Assembly (NCBI GenBank): GCA_050015495.1
Contig: JBEKBH010000012.1
Coordinates: 1-64,000 of the forward strand
Reading direction: 5' to 3'
Length of the DNA stretch: 64,000 nucleotides
Source: Palsa-1439 sp050015495
GTDB taxonomy: Bacteria > Verrucomicrobiota > Verrucomicrobiia > Palsa-1439
Below are positions 44,288 through 53,416 of this stretch, piece after piece (the stretch's first letter is position 1; every line of letters begins with the position of its first letter). Position numbers and translations under genes: made by a program. The notes below the pieces were generated by a model. That model had not been told where the DNA came from, searched no databases, and was given only the letters and a program-made list of their open reading frames with translations.

Positions 44288-45615
44288 CTTTTCTCCAGGA
44301 TGAGAACTTCCTCGCGCACCTTGATGCTGCGCATTTTGGTTTCGGCATTCCGCACCTTCGTGCCAAGCCTTTCACGCCACAGTTTCCGCCCTACAACTTT
44401 GAATCCCTCGGCTTCCGCAACTTCGCCAAGCAGTTCGGCGGTGGCGATCGGCACCATTAGGAAGGACAGTTGGTCGCCGAGCACGTATGCCAAGGAAGCC
44501 TTGGACTTAAGTTTCGGGTGAAGCGCGCGGAAATGCCGGCGCATGCCGCCGAAGTAATGTGCGACGACCTTGTGGTAAAGCTTCTCGAAGCCGCTTGTCT
44601 TTCCTAGGTCGATTCGCCTTTGTTCGATCTTCTCGCAAACGGCCTGGATTGACCTGAAGTCCGCCACCTCATCGCCATCGTTGTCCGCGACGAATACGTT
44701 GCGTGTGTTGGATCGTAGTAACGACTCTTTGACGGAGCGAAGCTGTTCCCGGTTCTTTAGCAGTCCGAGAAGAAGGGATTCGACACGTGTGGTGCGAGTG
44801 TAATCCTTCTCGTTCGGGTAGGGCGGGGATGTGATTACGCCCGCAAGACCGGCCGGAATATTGGCTAGCCGTCGTGCATCATCGAAGAATACGGTCGAGG
44901 ATACTTTGTCTTGGCCACTCCTTTGCGCCCGCCCCATTTCCAGAATCATGAGACTGACGTGTAGCGAGAAATGTTGCAAAACATCGTAGTCCGGCTTGGC
45001 CTTCGTGCGGTAAATCTCAGGGCCAAAAGCGAAATTACCCGCGCCATTAGCCGCCACATGCGCCATTGCGAGAAGGAAGAAGTCACGAATCCGCTGATGT
45101 TGCTTCTGTGTTTGCTGTACGATCTCGTCCCTCAGGATCAACAATCGTCGCAGCGGTCGCTCGCTAAGAAAGCCTGTTGGCAGCAACTTTTCTTCATCCT
45201 CAGTCAATCGGTAGCCGTTTCTTTGGTGTGTCCCCTCTTCCTTAACAAACAGTGTATAGAAAGAGAGGGGGGGCAAACTGTGCCGGATCATCTTCTCCTC
45301 GGCTCCAGCCAAAATTCGTCTGAGTAGAGATGACAGTAAATCGGGGTCCAGCGTCCAATTCGTTTTGACGTTGGAGACCAAGACTGCAAATGGGTGGGCG
45401 TCGCAGCCCACACTCGGAATACCAGCCTTTTTCGCCTCGACCAAGGTCGTACCCGTTCCGCAAAATGGGTCGCACAGCAAATCACGCCCACGAAAACCGA
45501 ACCGATCGATGTACTGGCGAACCAAATGGGGTGGGTAAGACAGTACAAAGCGATACCAATCATGAATCGGTGTGTCCGTCTTCTGAATTACGTTAATGCC
45601 CGCCTCGTATGTCAC
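44284..45615 (-). CDS. DNA methyltransferase of a type II restriction-modification system
   Basis: 443 aa from GTG at 45615. The AdoMet-binding motif I is DPFCGTGTTLVEA (49-61) and the catalytic motif IV is TSPPYPNEKDY (262-272), the form used by N4-cytosine and some N6-adenine amino-methyltransferases. Motif I precedes motif IV with about 200 residues between them, perhaps the target-recognition domain. TTAACA (45646-45651) and TAAGAA (45622-45627) on the minus strand, 18 bases apart, could be a promoter very close to the start. It overlaps the endonuclease gene. Confidence 0.85.
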   Translation of the reverse strand: MTYEAGINVIQKTDTPIHDWYRFVLSYPPHLVRQYIDRFGFRGRDLLCDPFCGTGTTLVEAKKAGIPSVGCDAHPFAVLVSNVKTNWTLDPDLLSSLLRRILAGAEEKMIRHSLPPLSFYTLFVKEEGTHQRNGYRLTEDEEKLLPTGFLSERPLRRLLILRDEIVQQTQKQHQRIRDFFLLAMAHVAANGAGNFAFGPEIYRTKAKPDYDVLQHFSLHVSLMILEMGRAQRSGQDKVSSTVFFDDARRLANIPAGLAGVITSPPYPNEKDYTRTTRVESLLLGLLKNREQLRSVKESLLRSNTRNVFVADNDGDEVADFRSIQAVCEKIEQRRIDLGKTSGFEKLYHKVVAHYFGGMRRHFRALHPKLKSKASLAYVLGDQLSFLMVPIATAELLGEVAEAEGFKVVGRKLWRERLGTKVRNAETKMRSIKVREEVLILEKR

Positions 45616-45659
45616 ACAGCATTCTTAGCACAATTCGTGTCGAGATGTTAAGCCTTTCC

Positions 45660-46600
45660 ACCAGCGTGAGGCTGTCGGGCGGTTAGTGGGGTCGGGTCGT
45701 TCGGCTGGCGCGGTGCGGCGGCGCGACAGGAGACCGTTCGGTCAGGTAGTGTGCGCGGTCGGGAGACCGGCGCACAAGGAGAATTCGTGGTGGAAGGCGC
45801 CGTGTGGGGGAGCAACAACCGCAAGCGGGGACGATCGCGCTACCAACGACGGGGGATGCCCTGCGCCTCGTCGGTCTCATCGTATTACGATTGACTTTAT
45901 ATTTCCTTAGGATATACTGCGGGGCTGACGTTGGAATGTTGTTTGACAAACGAGGGGGGTGCCACAACCGGTTGGGGGTGATGGAGAGGGCGTAGGGAAA
46001 TGAAAATTGCAAAACAAACCCAAATCCGGTCAAGCCGGCGTGGAAAAGTTACCAAAACGAAGCCAAAAACAAACCCAAGTTGAGGCCACAAGTGACCGAG
46101 GGAAAGGAGGGGAGGAGGAGATGGTTAATGGGAATCCGCCAGAGGCGGACAAGTGGCTGATGGTTGATGGGGGGTACCCCTCACCTTAATCCTCTCCCCC
46201 AAGGGGCGAGGAGGGATGAGGGGGCGGGAGAGAAATGGTTGATGGGAATCCGCCGGAGGCGGACCCTTCGACAAGCTCAGGGCAAGCAAGTCCGCCAGAG
46301 GCGGACAGGTGGTTGATGGACGGAGCGGAAACGACAGCAAGCCGAGGCCAACGGCAAAGCGGCGACGAGTCGCCGCACTCCAAAGGGGGAGCACGGCGGC
46401 CAGGGGGAGGGATTACCAAACGAACCCAATGTTACGCAAGCCGGTGTGGAAATCTGCGAATGGGAAAGCCAAAAACGAAGCCAATTGCGGGGGCAGGGCG
46501 ACCGCAAGCAGGGACGCTTGCGCCACCAACGGCGAAGGTGTTCGGGGCTGGACCCGAAATGAGGAAACGCTTTGGATTTGGTCGGTTGACTGTTAGAGTT
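45660..46600. repeat. Decayed repeat-rich region without genes
   Basis: No convincing gene. It holds imperfect direct repeats: ACCGCAAGCGGGGACG-type at 45818-45850 and 46501-46531; CAAGCCGGCGTGGAAA-type at 46031-46046 and 46437-46452. It also has three copies of the palindrome TCCGCC(A/G)GAGGCGGA (46135-46149, 46249-46263, 46291-46305), a TCGACAAGCTC core element (46264-46282), and the 24-base intergenic repeat at 46177-46200. The stretch borders the restriction-modification pair on one side and pyk on the other. Confidence 0.7.
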
Positions 46601-46607
46601 TGGGCAG

Positions 46608-48011
46608 ATGAGACACACGAAGATCACGTGCACGATTGGCCCGAGCACCGAATCGCCGGAAATGCTCGCCAAGATGATCCGGGCCGGAATGAACGTCGCC
46701 CGGCTGAACATGAGCCACGCGACGCATGACTGGACGCGGGAGGTCTATCATCGCATCCGGGCCGCGTCGGAGAAGGTGGGCATGCCCTGCGCCATCATGA
46801 TGGATACGCAAGGCCCCGCGATTCGGACGGGGGATCTTCCCATCCCGCTTGAACTGAAGCCGGGGGATATCTTCGAGTTCACGGTCAAGGGCGCCCAGAG
46901 CGAGGAGGAGAAGTCCGTTGACGTGAATTACCCCAACCTGGTCAAGGACATTCATGAAGGCGATACGGTGCTGGTGGACAACGGCGTCATTCGTCTCCGT
47001 GTGCTGGAGAAGTTGCACCGGCGGATGCGGTGCGAGGTGCTGACGGAGGGAGAATTGGGCTCCCGTCGCCACATCAATCTTCCCGGCGTGAAGATCAGCA
47101 TGCCGTCGATCACGGACAAGGACCGCCACGACATCGAGCTGGGGATCTCGTTAGGGGTTGACCTGTTCGCGCTGTCTTTCGTGCGGGAACGCAAAGACGT
47201 CGAGGAGCTTCGAGCGATGCTCGCAGCGCGGGATTGCGACGCAAAAATCATCGCCAAGATCGAAGACCAGCAGGCGGTTACGAACCTCCACGAACTTATC
47301 GAGGCAGCGGATGGGATCATGGTAGCCCGCGGGGACCTTGGGATCGAGTGTCCGTACGAGGAACTGCCCATTATCCAGCGGCGGACCGTCAAGGCTTGCA
47401 TCCGCCAGGGCAAACCCGTGATCGTCGCCACCCACATGCTCGAGTCCATGATCGAAAACCCGATGCCCACGCGAGCGGAGGTGACGGATGTCGCGAACGC
47501 CGTGTTCGAGCAGGCGGATTCGGTCATGCTTTCGGGCGAGACAACCGTCGGGAAATATCCCCTCGAGTGTTTGGAGGTGCTCGATCGGATCGCGCAGCGC
47601 ATCGAACGGAGCGGCGGCGCTCGTTACGCGGAAAAAGTCGATCTTACGGAGGAACGCCAGAAGATCGTCCGCTCCGCCGTGGTTATGGCCAACGAATTGA
47701 AGGCCAAGGGGATTCTGGTTTTCACCCGCTACGGCCACATGGCGCAGTACACGTCCTGGCAACGGCCAGAATCTTCCGCCATCTTCGCGTTCATGGACTC
47801 CGAGCGCCTCCGCAACCAGCTCAACCTCTATTGGGGCGTCACGCCCCAGGTCATCGAATTCAGCGCCGACCCCGAGGTCACCATTCTTCGGGCCGAACAA
47901 TCCTTGCTCGAACGGAAGCTTCTCGCCAAAGGTGACCAGGTGGTCATCATCTCCGACATCCTCGCGCGCGACAAACTCATCAATGCCGTCCAGATGCGCA
48001 TTGTTGAGTGA
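46608..48011 (+). CDS. pyk: Pyruvate kinase
   Basis: 467 aa. It converts phosphoenolpyruvate and ADP to pyruvate and ATP. It begins RHTKITCTIGPSTESPEML and has GMNVARLNMSH, MDTQGPAIRTGD, the active-site stretch IIAKIEDQQAVTNL, ADGIMVARGDLGIE, and ATHMLESMIENPMPTRAEV. The C-terminal regulatory domain is complete. Slightly shorter than the 470-480 aa average. It stands alone after the repeat region. Confidence 0.97.
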   Translation: MRHTKITCTIGPSTESPEMLAKMIRAGMNVARLNMSHATHDWTREVYHRIRAASEKVGMPCAIMMDTQGPAIRTGDLPIPLELKPGDIFEFTVKGAQSEEEKSVDVNYPNLVKDIHEGDTVLVDNGVIRLRVLEKLHRRMRCEVLTEGELGSRRHINLPGVKISMPSITDKDRHDIELGISLGVDLFALSFVRERKDVEELRAMLAARDCDAKIIAKIEDQQAVTNLHELIEAADGIMVARGDLGIECPYEELPIIQRRTVKACIRQGKPVIVATHMLESMIENPMPTRAEVTDVANAVFEQADSVMLSGETTVGKYPLECLEVLDRIAQRIERSGGARYAEKVDLTEERQKIVRSAVVMANELKAKGILVFTRYGHMAQYTSWQRPESSAIFAFMDSERLRNQLNLYWGVTPQVIEFSADPEVTILRAEQSLLERKLLAKGDQVVIISDILARDKLINAVQMRIVE

Positions 48012-48116
48012 TCCGACGAAGGGCGGGCGGCCTCTCGGGGATATCACTGACTTCAAGCGGTGGGAAACAGGGTGGCCCACCGGCTGCTTATAAGAACCGC
48101 GCAAGGTTCATGATTT

Positions 48117-48956
48117 ATGCAGCATTATCTCGCTAAGTGGTTGATACAACGTCATCAACAAGCTGTTTTACGCAAACCAGAACACCCGAAAGCGTGGTCA
48201 AAACTCTATACGATTTGCACGCAGGAGAACAAATCGGCGGAGTTTCTGCAATTCTGCGAGGACATCATCCGGGTCCACCCCGGCAACCGGCACGCGTGGA
48301 CCTTCCTTCAACTCGCCACCAAAGAGGGACTGTCGTCCATCGATTTGCTGACGCTCTCGAAGGAGGTTGTCCGCCTTCACGCCGACGACGAGGGCGCATG
48401 GTCGCGTCTCGACGCGGCGTATGAACGGCAGGAGGACGATTTCGACGTGATCGATTTTTGCCAGGAAATCATCAAACAACACCCGGGTAATTCCGGCGCG
48501 CTGGCGCGCCTGTCCGTGGCCTACAAGAGACAGGGCAAATACACCGAGTTGATTTCCACGTGTTTCGAACTCCTCACCGCCCGGCCCGGCGACGCCCAGA
48601 CGTGGTGCAATCTTGCCGATGCCTATGCGGCCCGGTGCAAATACGACGACGCCATCAGCGCGTATGAGAAGGCCATTGCCCTGAAGCCGAATTACGTCGT
48701 CGCCTGGAACAACCTCGGCAACGTCCACCACCTCCAGGCACAGTACGAGCTCGCGGTGCGGGCCTACCAGAAAGCGATCTCGATCAACTCCGGCGACGCC
48801 ACGCCGTGGGTCTGGCTCTGTCTCGCCTACGCCGAGATGGGCAAAGCCAAGGAAGCGCACGACGCTGTCAAGAAGGTGGAGAAACGGCTGCCACTCGTCG
48901 CCAGTATGCTCAGCGAAGAGTTGGCCGAAAAGTTCTCAGCCGTGGCAGTTGGTTGA
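48117..48956 (+). CDS. TPR-repeat protein
   Basis: 279 aa, helical, with about six TPR-like repeats (for example WCNLADAYAARCKYDDAISAYEKA, in two parts; and WNNLGNVHHLQAQYELAVRAYQKA). The N-terminal ~30 residues (LAKWLIQRHQQAVL) are basic. TPR arrays bind partner proteins; no enzymatic domain is attached. It ends inside the last codons of rsmD on the other strand (21-base tail-to-tail overlap). Confidence 0.82.
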   Translation: MQHYLAKWLIQRHQQAVLRKPEHPKAWSKLYTICTQENKSAEFLQFCEDIIRVHPGNRHAWTFLQLATKEGLSSIDLLTLSKEVVRLHADDEGAWSRLDAAYERQEDDFDVIDFCQEIIKQHPGNSGALARLSVAYKRQGKYTELISTCFELLTARPGDAQTWCNLADAYAARCKYDDAISAYEKAIALKPNYVVAWNNLGNVHHLQAQYELAVRAYQKAISINSGDATPWVWLCLAYAEMGKAKEAHDAVKKVEKRLPLVASMLSEELAEKFSAVAVG

Positions 48957-49514
48957 CGTGGCGCTGACCCGCAGGAAGTTCACGCGCGTGTCACCGTAAA
49001 CCGACCCGCGCACAAGCTCCCACAACTCGCCGACAACCAGCGCATCGCGTTTCGCCGACTCCAGCACCAGAAGTCCGTCACTCGCCAGCAACCGCGGCAA
49101 GCTCGCATCGCGCAACAACTCCTGCGCCGCTTCGCCGTACGGTGGATCAGCGAACACGAGTTGGAAGGTTTCTCCATCCGCCCCGAGTTTCGAAAGCTGC
49201 TCGGCAACCGCCGCGCGTGCCACCACGAACGAGCAATCCACTTCCCGGTTCTTTTGAAATGCTTGGATGTTTTTTTGCAGGGACTCCAGCGCGTCGCGCG
49301 CCTGTTCGACAAACTTCACCGACGCGGCCCCGCGACTCGCCGCCTCCAAACCGAGCGCACCGGTCCCGGCGTACAAATCCAGCACGCGCGCGCCGACCAC
49401 GCGGGCTCCCAAACTGGAAAATACTGCCTCGCGGATGCGATCCGCCGTGGGCCGTACACCCGCGCGCGGCGCAGTCAGCGTCATTCCCTTGGCAAGACCG
49501 GCGATGATGCGCAT
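48936..49514 (-). CDS. rsmD: 16S rRNA (guanine-966-N2)-methyltransferase RsmD
   Basis: 192 aa. It starts MRIIAGLAKGMTLTAPRAG, has PTADRIREAVFSSLG, the AdoMet loop VLDLYAGTGALGLEA and the catalytic VFADPPYGEAA (DPPY). The fold and length fit RsmD. The gene starts two bases after the AsmA-like gene on the same strand and overlaps the TPR gene tail. Confidence 0.93.
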   Translation of the reverse strand: MRIIAGLAKGMTLTAPRAGVRPTADRIREAVFSSLGARVVGARVLDLYAGTGALGLEAASRGAASVKFVEQARDALESLQKNIQAFQKNREVDCSFVVARAAVAEQLSKLGADGETFQLVFADPPYGEAAQELLRDASLPRLLASDGLLVLESAKRDALVVGELWELVRGSVYGDTRVNFLRVSATSTNCHG

Positions 49515-49516
49515 GG

Positions 49517-50881
49517 CTACCTGAGAAGCTGTTGCAACCCCTTCTGCAGCAATTGTTGGCCGAGGCCTTGGGCAATTCGTTTCGTCAGATCAGTCTTCGG
49601 CGAGTTGTAGGGCCCTGTGACCTTGAAATCCAGTGTCAGCGAGCCATCGGGCTGTTCGGTAAACAGATCGCGGACGGCGCTTGACGTACGGTCAAGCGAT
49701 CCCTTGGCGAAGATGATCGTCATGTCATGGTGCAGAGTGTATTTGTCGAGCGACACAACCCCCTTCCCGACAATCTGCAGTTGTGGCGACACAAGGCGGA
49801 TCACCGGCGTTTGCATCACGTTATTGCTGATCGAGTATTCCAACAAACACTGGTCGAAACGCACATCGCGCAACGCATCGATTTGCAGCAGGCTGGCCAC
49901 AAGGTTCAGGATCGGAATCTCCATCAACTGGCCGTTGTCGATTTCGACGTGGCCGTTGCCGATGATCGTCGGCACACCGCCCGTGCCCGCCAGCGACGTT
50001 ACGACGTTGAGCTTTCCGCTGATCGCATGTTTGGCGCCCGCGTCCTGCAGCAACCTGGCCACATCGCTATTCGTTAACTGCACGCTCACGGCGTACGCCA
50101 GCCCGGTGTCGAAGTTGACGGACACCTCGCCCGAAATCTGGCCGCCGCCCAACTCGCCGCGCAATAACTCGAGCGCCACGTGGTTCGATCCCAGTTGCAC
50201 CACCGTGGCGACCTTCTCGACGAACAGCTTCTCGGACAAATCGATCTTGTCGATCCCCGCCTGGCCGGTTCCGGCCAGTTGGTTGTCCGTGAGACTTACG
50301 GAACTGGCGAAACTGATCCCGCCCAGTTTCACCAGCGATTTGCCGTCGTCGCTCACCATGGACACTGCGCCCTGCGTGATAGCGAGTTTGGAGAGGACAA
50401 CATCAAGCGGGACGGCCTTCTCGGATTTCGCCGACGCAGCCGGTGATGGCGTTGTTGCCGCGGGCTTGGTTGGGGTCTCCGTCGGGCCAACCTTCTCGTA
50501 GTTCCACACTCCATTAGTGCTTTGGGAGAGGGTGATGACCGGTTTGTCGAGCGACAGTTCTTCGATCTCGACTCGTCGGTCCAACAGCGGGAGCAGCCGG
50601 TATCGCAACACAAATGCGTTCGCCGTGACCAGATTGCCGGGAAAGCCGGGCGGATTCCCGATGGTCACGCCGCGCAGTTCCACGCCGCTGAAGAGCGATA
50701 CCTTCAAATCATCGATCCGCACGTCCGTGCCCAGTTCATCGTGCGCGGCCCGCAATGCCTGCTCCTTGAACGCCGGCGTTTGCAGGTAGCGATTGGTAAA
50801 ATAGATTCCCGCGCCGACCACGATGATGGCCAGCGCCATCACTACGGCGGCGATGATCACAATTACTTTGATCGCCTTCAC
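49517..50881 (-). CDS. AsmA-family envelope protein
   Basis: 454 aa. An N-terminal helix (VIVIIAAVVMALAIIVVGAGIYF) is followed by the AsmA N-domain (LGTDVRIDDLKVSLFSGVEL, GVTIGNPPGFPG) and a long beta-rich body of repeated amphipathic strands. The final region resembles the AsmA-like C domain (TLDFKVTGPYNSPKTDLTKR). AsmA relatives are thought to move lipids between membranes. A Pro/Ala-rich insert lies at about residues 130-150. Upstream of and codirectional with rsmD. Confidence 0.82.
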   Translation of the reverse strand: MKAIKVIVIIAAVVMALAIIVVGAGIYFTNRYLQTPAFKEQALRAAHDELGTDVRIDDLKVSLFSGVELRGVTIGNPPGFPGNLVTANAFVLRYRLLPLLDRRVEIEELSLDKPVITLSQSTNGVWNYEKVGPTETPTKPAATTPSPAASAKSEKAVPLDVVLSKLAITQGAVSMVSDDGKSLVKLGGISFASSVSLTDNQLAGTGQAGIDKIDLSEKLFVEKVATVVQLGSNHVALELLRGELGGGQISGEVSVNFDTGLAYAVSVQLTNSDVARLLQDAGAKHAISGKLNVVTSLAGTGGVPTIIGNGHVEIDNGQLMEIPILNLVASLLQIDALRDVRFDQCLLEYSISNNVMQTPVIRLVSPQLQIVGKGVVSLDKYTLHHDMTIIFAKGSLDRTSSAVRDLFTEQPDGSLTLDFKVTGPYNSPKTDLTKRIAQGLGQQLLQKGLQQLLR

Positions 50882-50950
50882 TCTTCGTCTCCACGAGTTC
50901 GCATTTGGATTGTTCCAGGTTCTCGCCTAGAATAGACGCGCCGTTCGACA

Positions 50951-51853
50951 ATGGACAAGATATTCATTATTTTCAACCCCGCGGCGTGCGGGGAAAAATC
51001 ACGGCGGGCCCGTCGCTTTCTCGAAGCGCAGGCCGGCTCTTCCGCAACATTGGCGCCGACACAGCGCGCCGGCGAAGCGCAATCGCTGGCCGCTCGCGCC
51101 GTCTCCGAAGGGTACAAGGTCATCGTGGCCGCGGGCGGCGATGGCACCATCAACGAGGTCGTCAACGGCATCGGCACGTCCGGCGCGGCGCTCGGCGTGC
51201 TGCCGCTCGGCACGGTCAATGTCTTCGCGCACGAGCTGCGCATCCCCCGCAAACTTGACGCCGCGTGGGCCGTCATCCACGGCGGGCACACGCGCACGAT
51301 CGATTTGGCGCGTACCCACGCCAACGGATCGACCCGCTATTTCGTCCAGCTCGCAGGGGTCGGGTTCGATGCCCACGCGGTCCGCACCGCCAGTTGGAAA
51401 CTGAAGAAACGAATCGGTCCGCTCAGCTACGTCTGGGCGGGGCTTAAGGCGCTGTCGAAGCCGCACCCGCCCATCGAGGTTTCGGTAAACGGAAGCGGCC
51501 CGCTCGGCAGCGGCGTGGCCGTGCTCGTCGGGAACGGGCGCTTTTACGGCGGGCCGTTTGCGCTTTTCCCCAAGGCGCGCCTTGACGACGGGTTGCTCGA
51601 CATTTGCGTGTTCAAGACAGTGGGCTATTGGGACGTGTTACGGTACGGACAGGGCATCCTGCGCGGCGCGCACATCGATTTTTGCGACGTGAAATACTTC
51701 CAGGTGGAAAACCTCGCATGCCGCGTGACGGGACCGACCCCGTTCGAGCTCGACGGCGAGGACGCGGGCGACGCGCCGGTGACCTTCTCGGTGGTGCCGC
51801 GCGCGTTGCGGGTGGTCGTCCCGAAGCCGAACAGAGGAGTCAACCTTGCTTGA
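50951..51853 (+). CDS. YegS/diacylglycerol-kinase-family lipid kinase
   Basis: 300 aa. The nucleotide-binding motif VIVAAGGDGTINEVVNGI and the second block LGVLPLGTVNVFAHEL identify the DAGK catalytic domain; a beta-sandwich C-domain follows. Such kinases phosphorylate diacylglycerol or related lipids using ATP. Divergent from the AsmA-like gene. A short in-frame open stretch after the stop (from TTG at 51847) has no family features. Confidence 0.9.
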   Translation: MDKIFIIFNPAACGEKSRRARRFLEAQAGSSATLAPTQRAGEAQSLAARAVSEGYKVIVAAGGDGTINEVVNGIGTSGAALGVLPLGTVNVFAHELRIPRKLDAAWAVIHGGHTRTIDLARTHANGSTRYFVQLAGVGFDAHAVRTASWKLKKRIGPLSYVWAGLKALSKPHPPIEVSVNGSGPLGSGVAVLVGNGRFYGGPFALFPKARLDDGLLDICVFKTVGYWDVLRYGQGILRGAHIDFCDVKYFQVENLACRVTGPTPFELDGEDAGDAPVTFSVVPRALRVVVPKPNRGVNLA

Positions 51854-52071
51854 TGAATTCCTGCAGTCCCCCGCGCTGGCGCTCGGCATCAGCCGCATCG
51901 CCCAGGCCAAACAAGCCCGCGGCCTGTTCCCGTGACAATGCGCGCGGATGGGGAGTGGGTGGCTTGAATTTTTGGCTGGTGGTGGGCGAGTTGCTCAAGC
52001 ATAGTCCCGCTGTGCGGGCTGCTATTGTGAGGCAAGGCACAGAAGTGAATAAGCACAACAGAGGAGATACA

Positions 52072-52251
52072 ATGACCAGCCACCAGCGTATCGAAAGGCG
52101 AGTCCTAGCATGGACAATCATTGTTCTTGTGTTTGGGTGGGGAGTCTGGAGGTTTTTGCACGGAGAGCACATTGATGTAAGACTAACGTTAATTGCCGTG
52201 ATCTTCGCCTCTTTGATTACGTCTAGTACTCTGCGTAAAAATTCAAGTTAG
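52072..52251 (+). CDS. Small membrane protein
   Basis: 59 aa from ATG at 52072 with GAGGAG eight bases upstream. Two hydrophobic helices (LAWTIIVLVFGWGVWRFL and LTLIAVIFASLIT). No family recognised. Overlapping longer ORFs in this frame are open only because the region is GC-rich. Role unknown; the downstream metal cluster starts within 70 bases. Confidence 0.5.
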   Translation: MTSHQRIERRVLAWTIIVLVFGWGVWRFLHGEHIDVRLTLIAVIFASLITSSTLRKNSS

Positions 52252-52315
52252 GACACCGCCCACGGGTGCGACACCTTGACTTTGCGCGGGTTTGCGGTCA
52301 CATTCAATTTGCCTG

Positions 52316-52603
52316 ATGAAAAAGCGGGTCATCACCATAGTGGTCTGCCAGTTCTATCTGATGGTCGTGATGGGCTTCGGCATCATCCACCAGCACCAAC
52401 GGATTTGGGACCCCACTCACCGTCAAAACAATTGCACGGCGTGCGCGTGGCAACTCTATGCCGTCACCGACGTACCGAACGTGGCGCCGTTCGTCTTCGG
52501 TTCTGTGTTGGAACATCCGCTGCAAGTGTTCCAGGCGATTTCGCATTCTAGTCCCACGTTTTCATTCTCCCCGAGTCGCGCCCCTCCTGCCGCCCTGGCA
52601 TAG
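52316..52603 (+). CDS. Small exported CxxC protein at the head of a metal-transport-like cluster
   Basis: 95 aa from ATG at 52316 (MKKRVITIVVCQFYLMVVM), with a signal anchor and a Cys pair in NNCTACAWQL plus His-containing HQHQRIW, suitable for metal binding. The rest is short and hydrophobic. It stands in the place taken in Pseudomonas-type clusters by a small zinc-responsive periplasmic protein. That parallel is inference from gene order. Confidence 0.6.
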   Translation: MKKRVITIVVCQFYLMVVMGFGIIHQHQRIWDPTHRQNNCTACAWQLYAVTDVPNVAPFVFGSVLEHPLQVFQAISHSSPTFSFSPSRAPPAALA

Positions 52604-52684
52604 CGTCATCGGTTTCGTTCAATTGAGTGTAAAATCCGCGCCGTCATACCGGCCGGGGAAAACCGTACTTCGGGAATTATTTAG

Positions 52685-53416
52685 ATGAATACAAATGTCT
52701 CTGTAGAATCACAGGCAATCAAGGGGCCTCAGCCGCCGGGTAAGGGAAAAGATACGAACGCCATTCTGGAACTTCGCGGCGTGCACAAGAGCTTTCGCGA
52801 AGCCGATGGCAATTTGATTGAGGTGATCCGTGTCAAACAGTTTGCGCTGGGCACGGGCGAACAGACCGCGCTGGTCGGCCAGAGCGGTTCGGGCAAAAGC
52901 ACGCTGTTGAACCTGATCGCGGGGATTTTGTTGCCGGACGAGGGAGAGATCATCGTCAACGGCACCAACCCCACGCAACTCAGCGAGGCGGCGCGGGACC
53001 GGTTCCGTGCGGCCAACATCGGGTACGTGTTCCAATCCTTCAACCTGCTGCAAGGGTTCACCGCCTTGGAGAATGTGTTGCTCGGGCAGATGTTTGGCGG
53101 CGGCAACGGCGGCGCGGACCGGGCGGTCCAGTTGCTCAAGCACGTCGGTTTGGAGCATCGTCTTCACCACAAACCACGGGCGTTGTCGGTCGGCGAACAG
53201 CAACGCGTCGCCATCGCCCGCGCGTTGGTCAATGCGCCGCCGCTGGTATTGGCCGACGAACCCACCGGCAGTCTCGACTCGAAAAACGGGACGGCCGTGT
53301 TGGAGTTGCTCCGCCGCGTTTGCACGGAAGGCAACCACACGCTTTTGCTGGTCACGCACGACCCGCATGTGATGGAGAAGTTTGAGAAGGTGGTGCGCCT
53401 GGAGGACCTGCAATGA
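52685..53416 (+). CDS. ABC transporter ATPase (LolD/MacB type)
   Basis: 243 aa. Walker A GQSGSGKST, Q-loop YVFQSFNLLQG, signature LSVGEQQRVAIARAL, Walker B VLADEPTGSLD. It energises the adjacent FtsX/MacB-like permease, to which it is joined by ATGA (53413-53416). Compared with the system at 18.8 kb it has a longer N-terminus (first 28 residues Ser/Pro/Lys-rich). No adaptor or TolC gene accompanies it. Confidence 0.93.
   Translation: MNTNVSVESQAIKGPQPPGKGKDTNAILELRGVHKSFREADGNLIEVIRVKQFALGTGEQTALVGQSGSGKSTLLNLIAGILLPDEGEIIVNGTNPTQLSEAARDRFRAANIGYVFQSFNLLQGFTALENVLLGQMFGGGNGGADRAVQLLKHVGLEHRLHHKPRALSVGEQQRVAIARALVNAPPLVLADEPTGSLDSKNGTAVLELLRRVCTEGNHTLLLVTHDPHVMEKFEKVVRLEDLQ

Noticed and set aside
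45683..46033. 116-codon minus-strand frame in the repeat region
   Set aside because: Rich in Arg/Pro from repeats, no start signal and no domain.
51847..51936. 29-codon frame overlapping the lipid-kinase stop
   Set aside because: Starts with TTG inside the previous gene, no ribosome site of its own, no conserved features.
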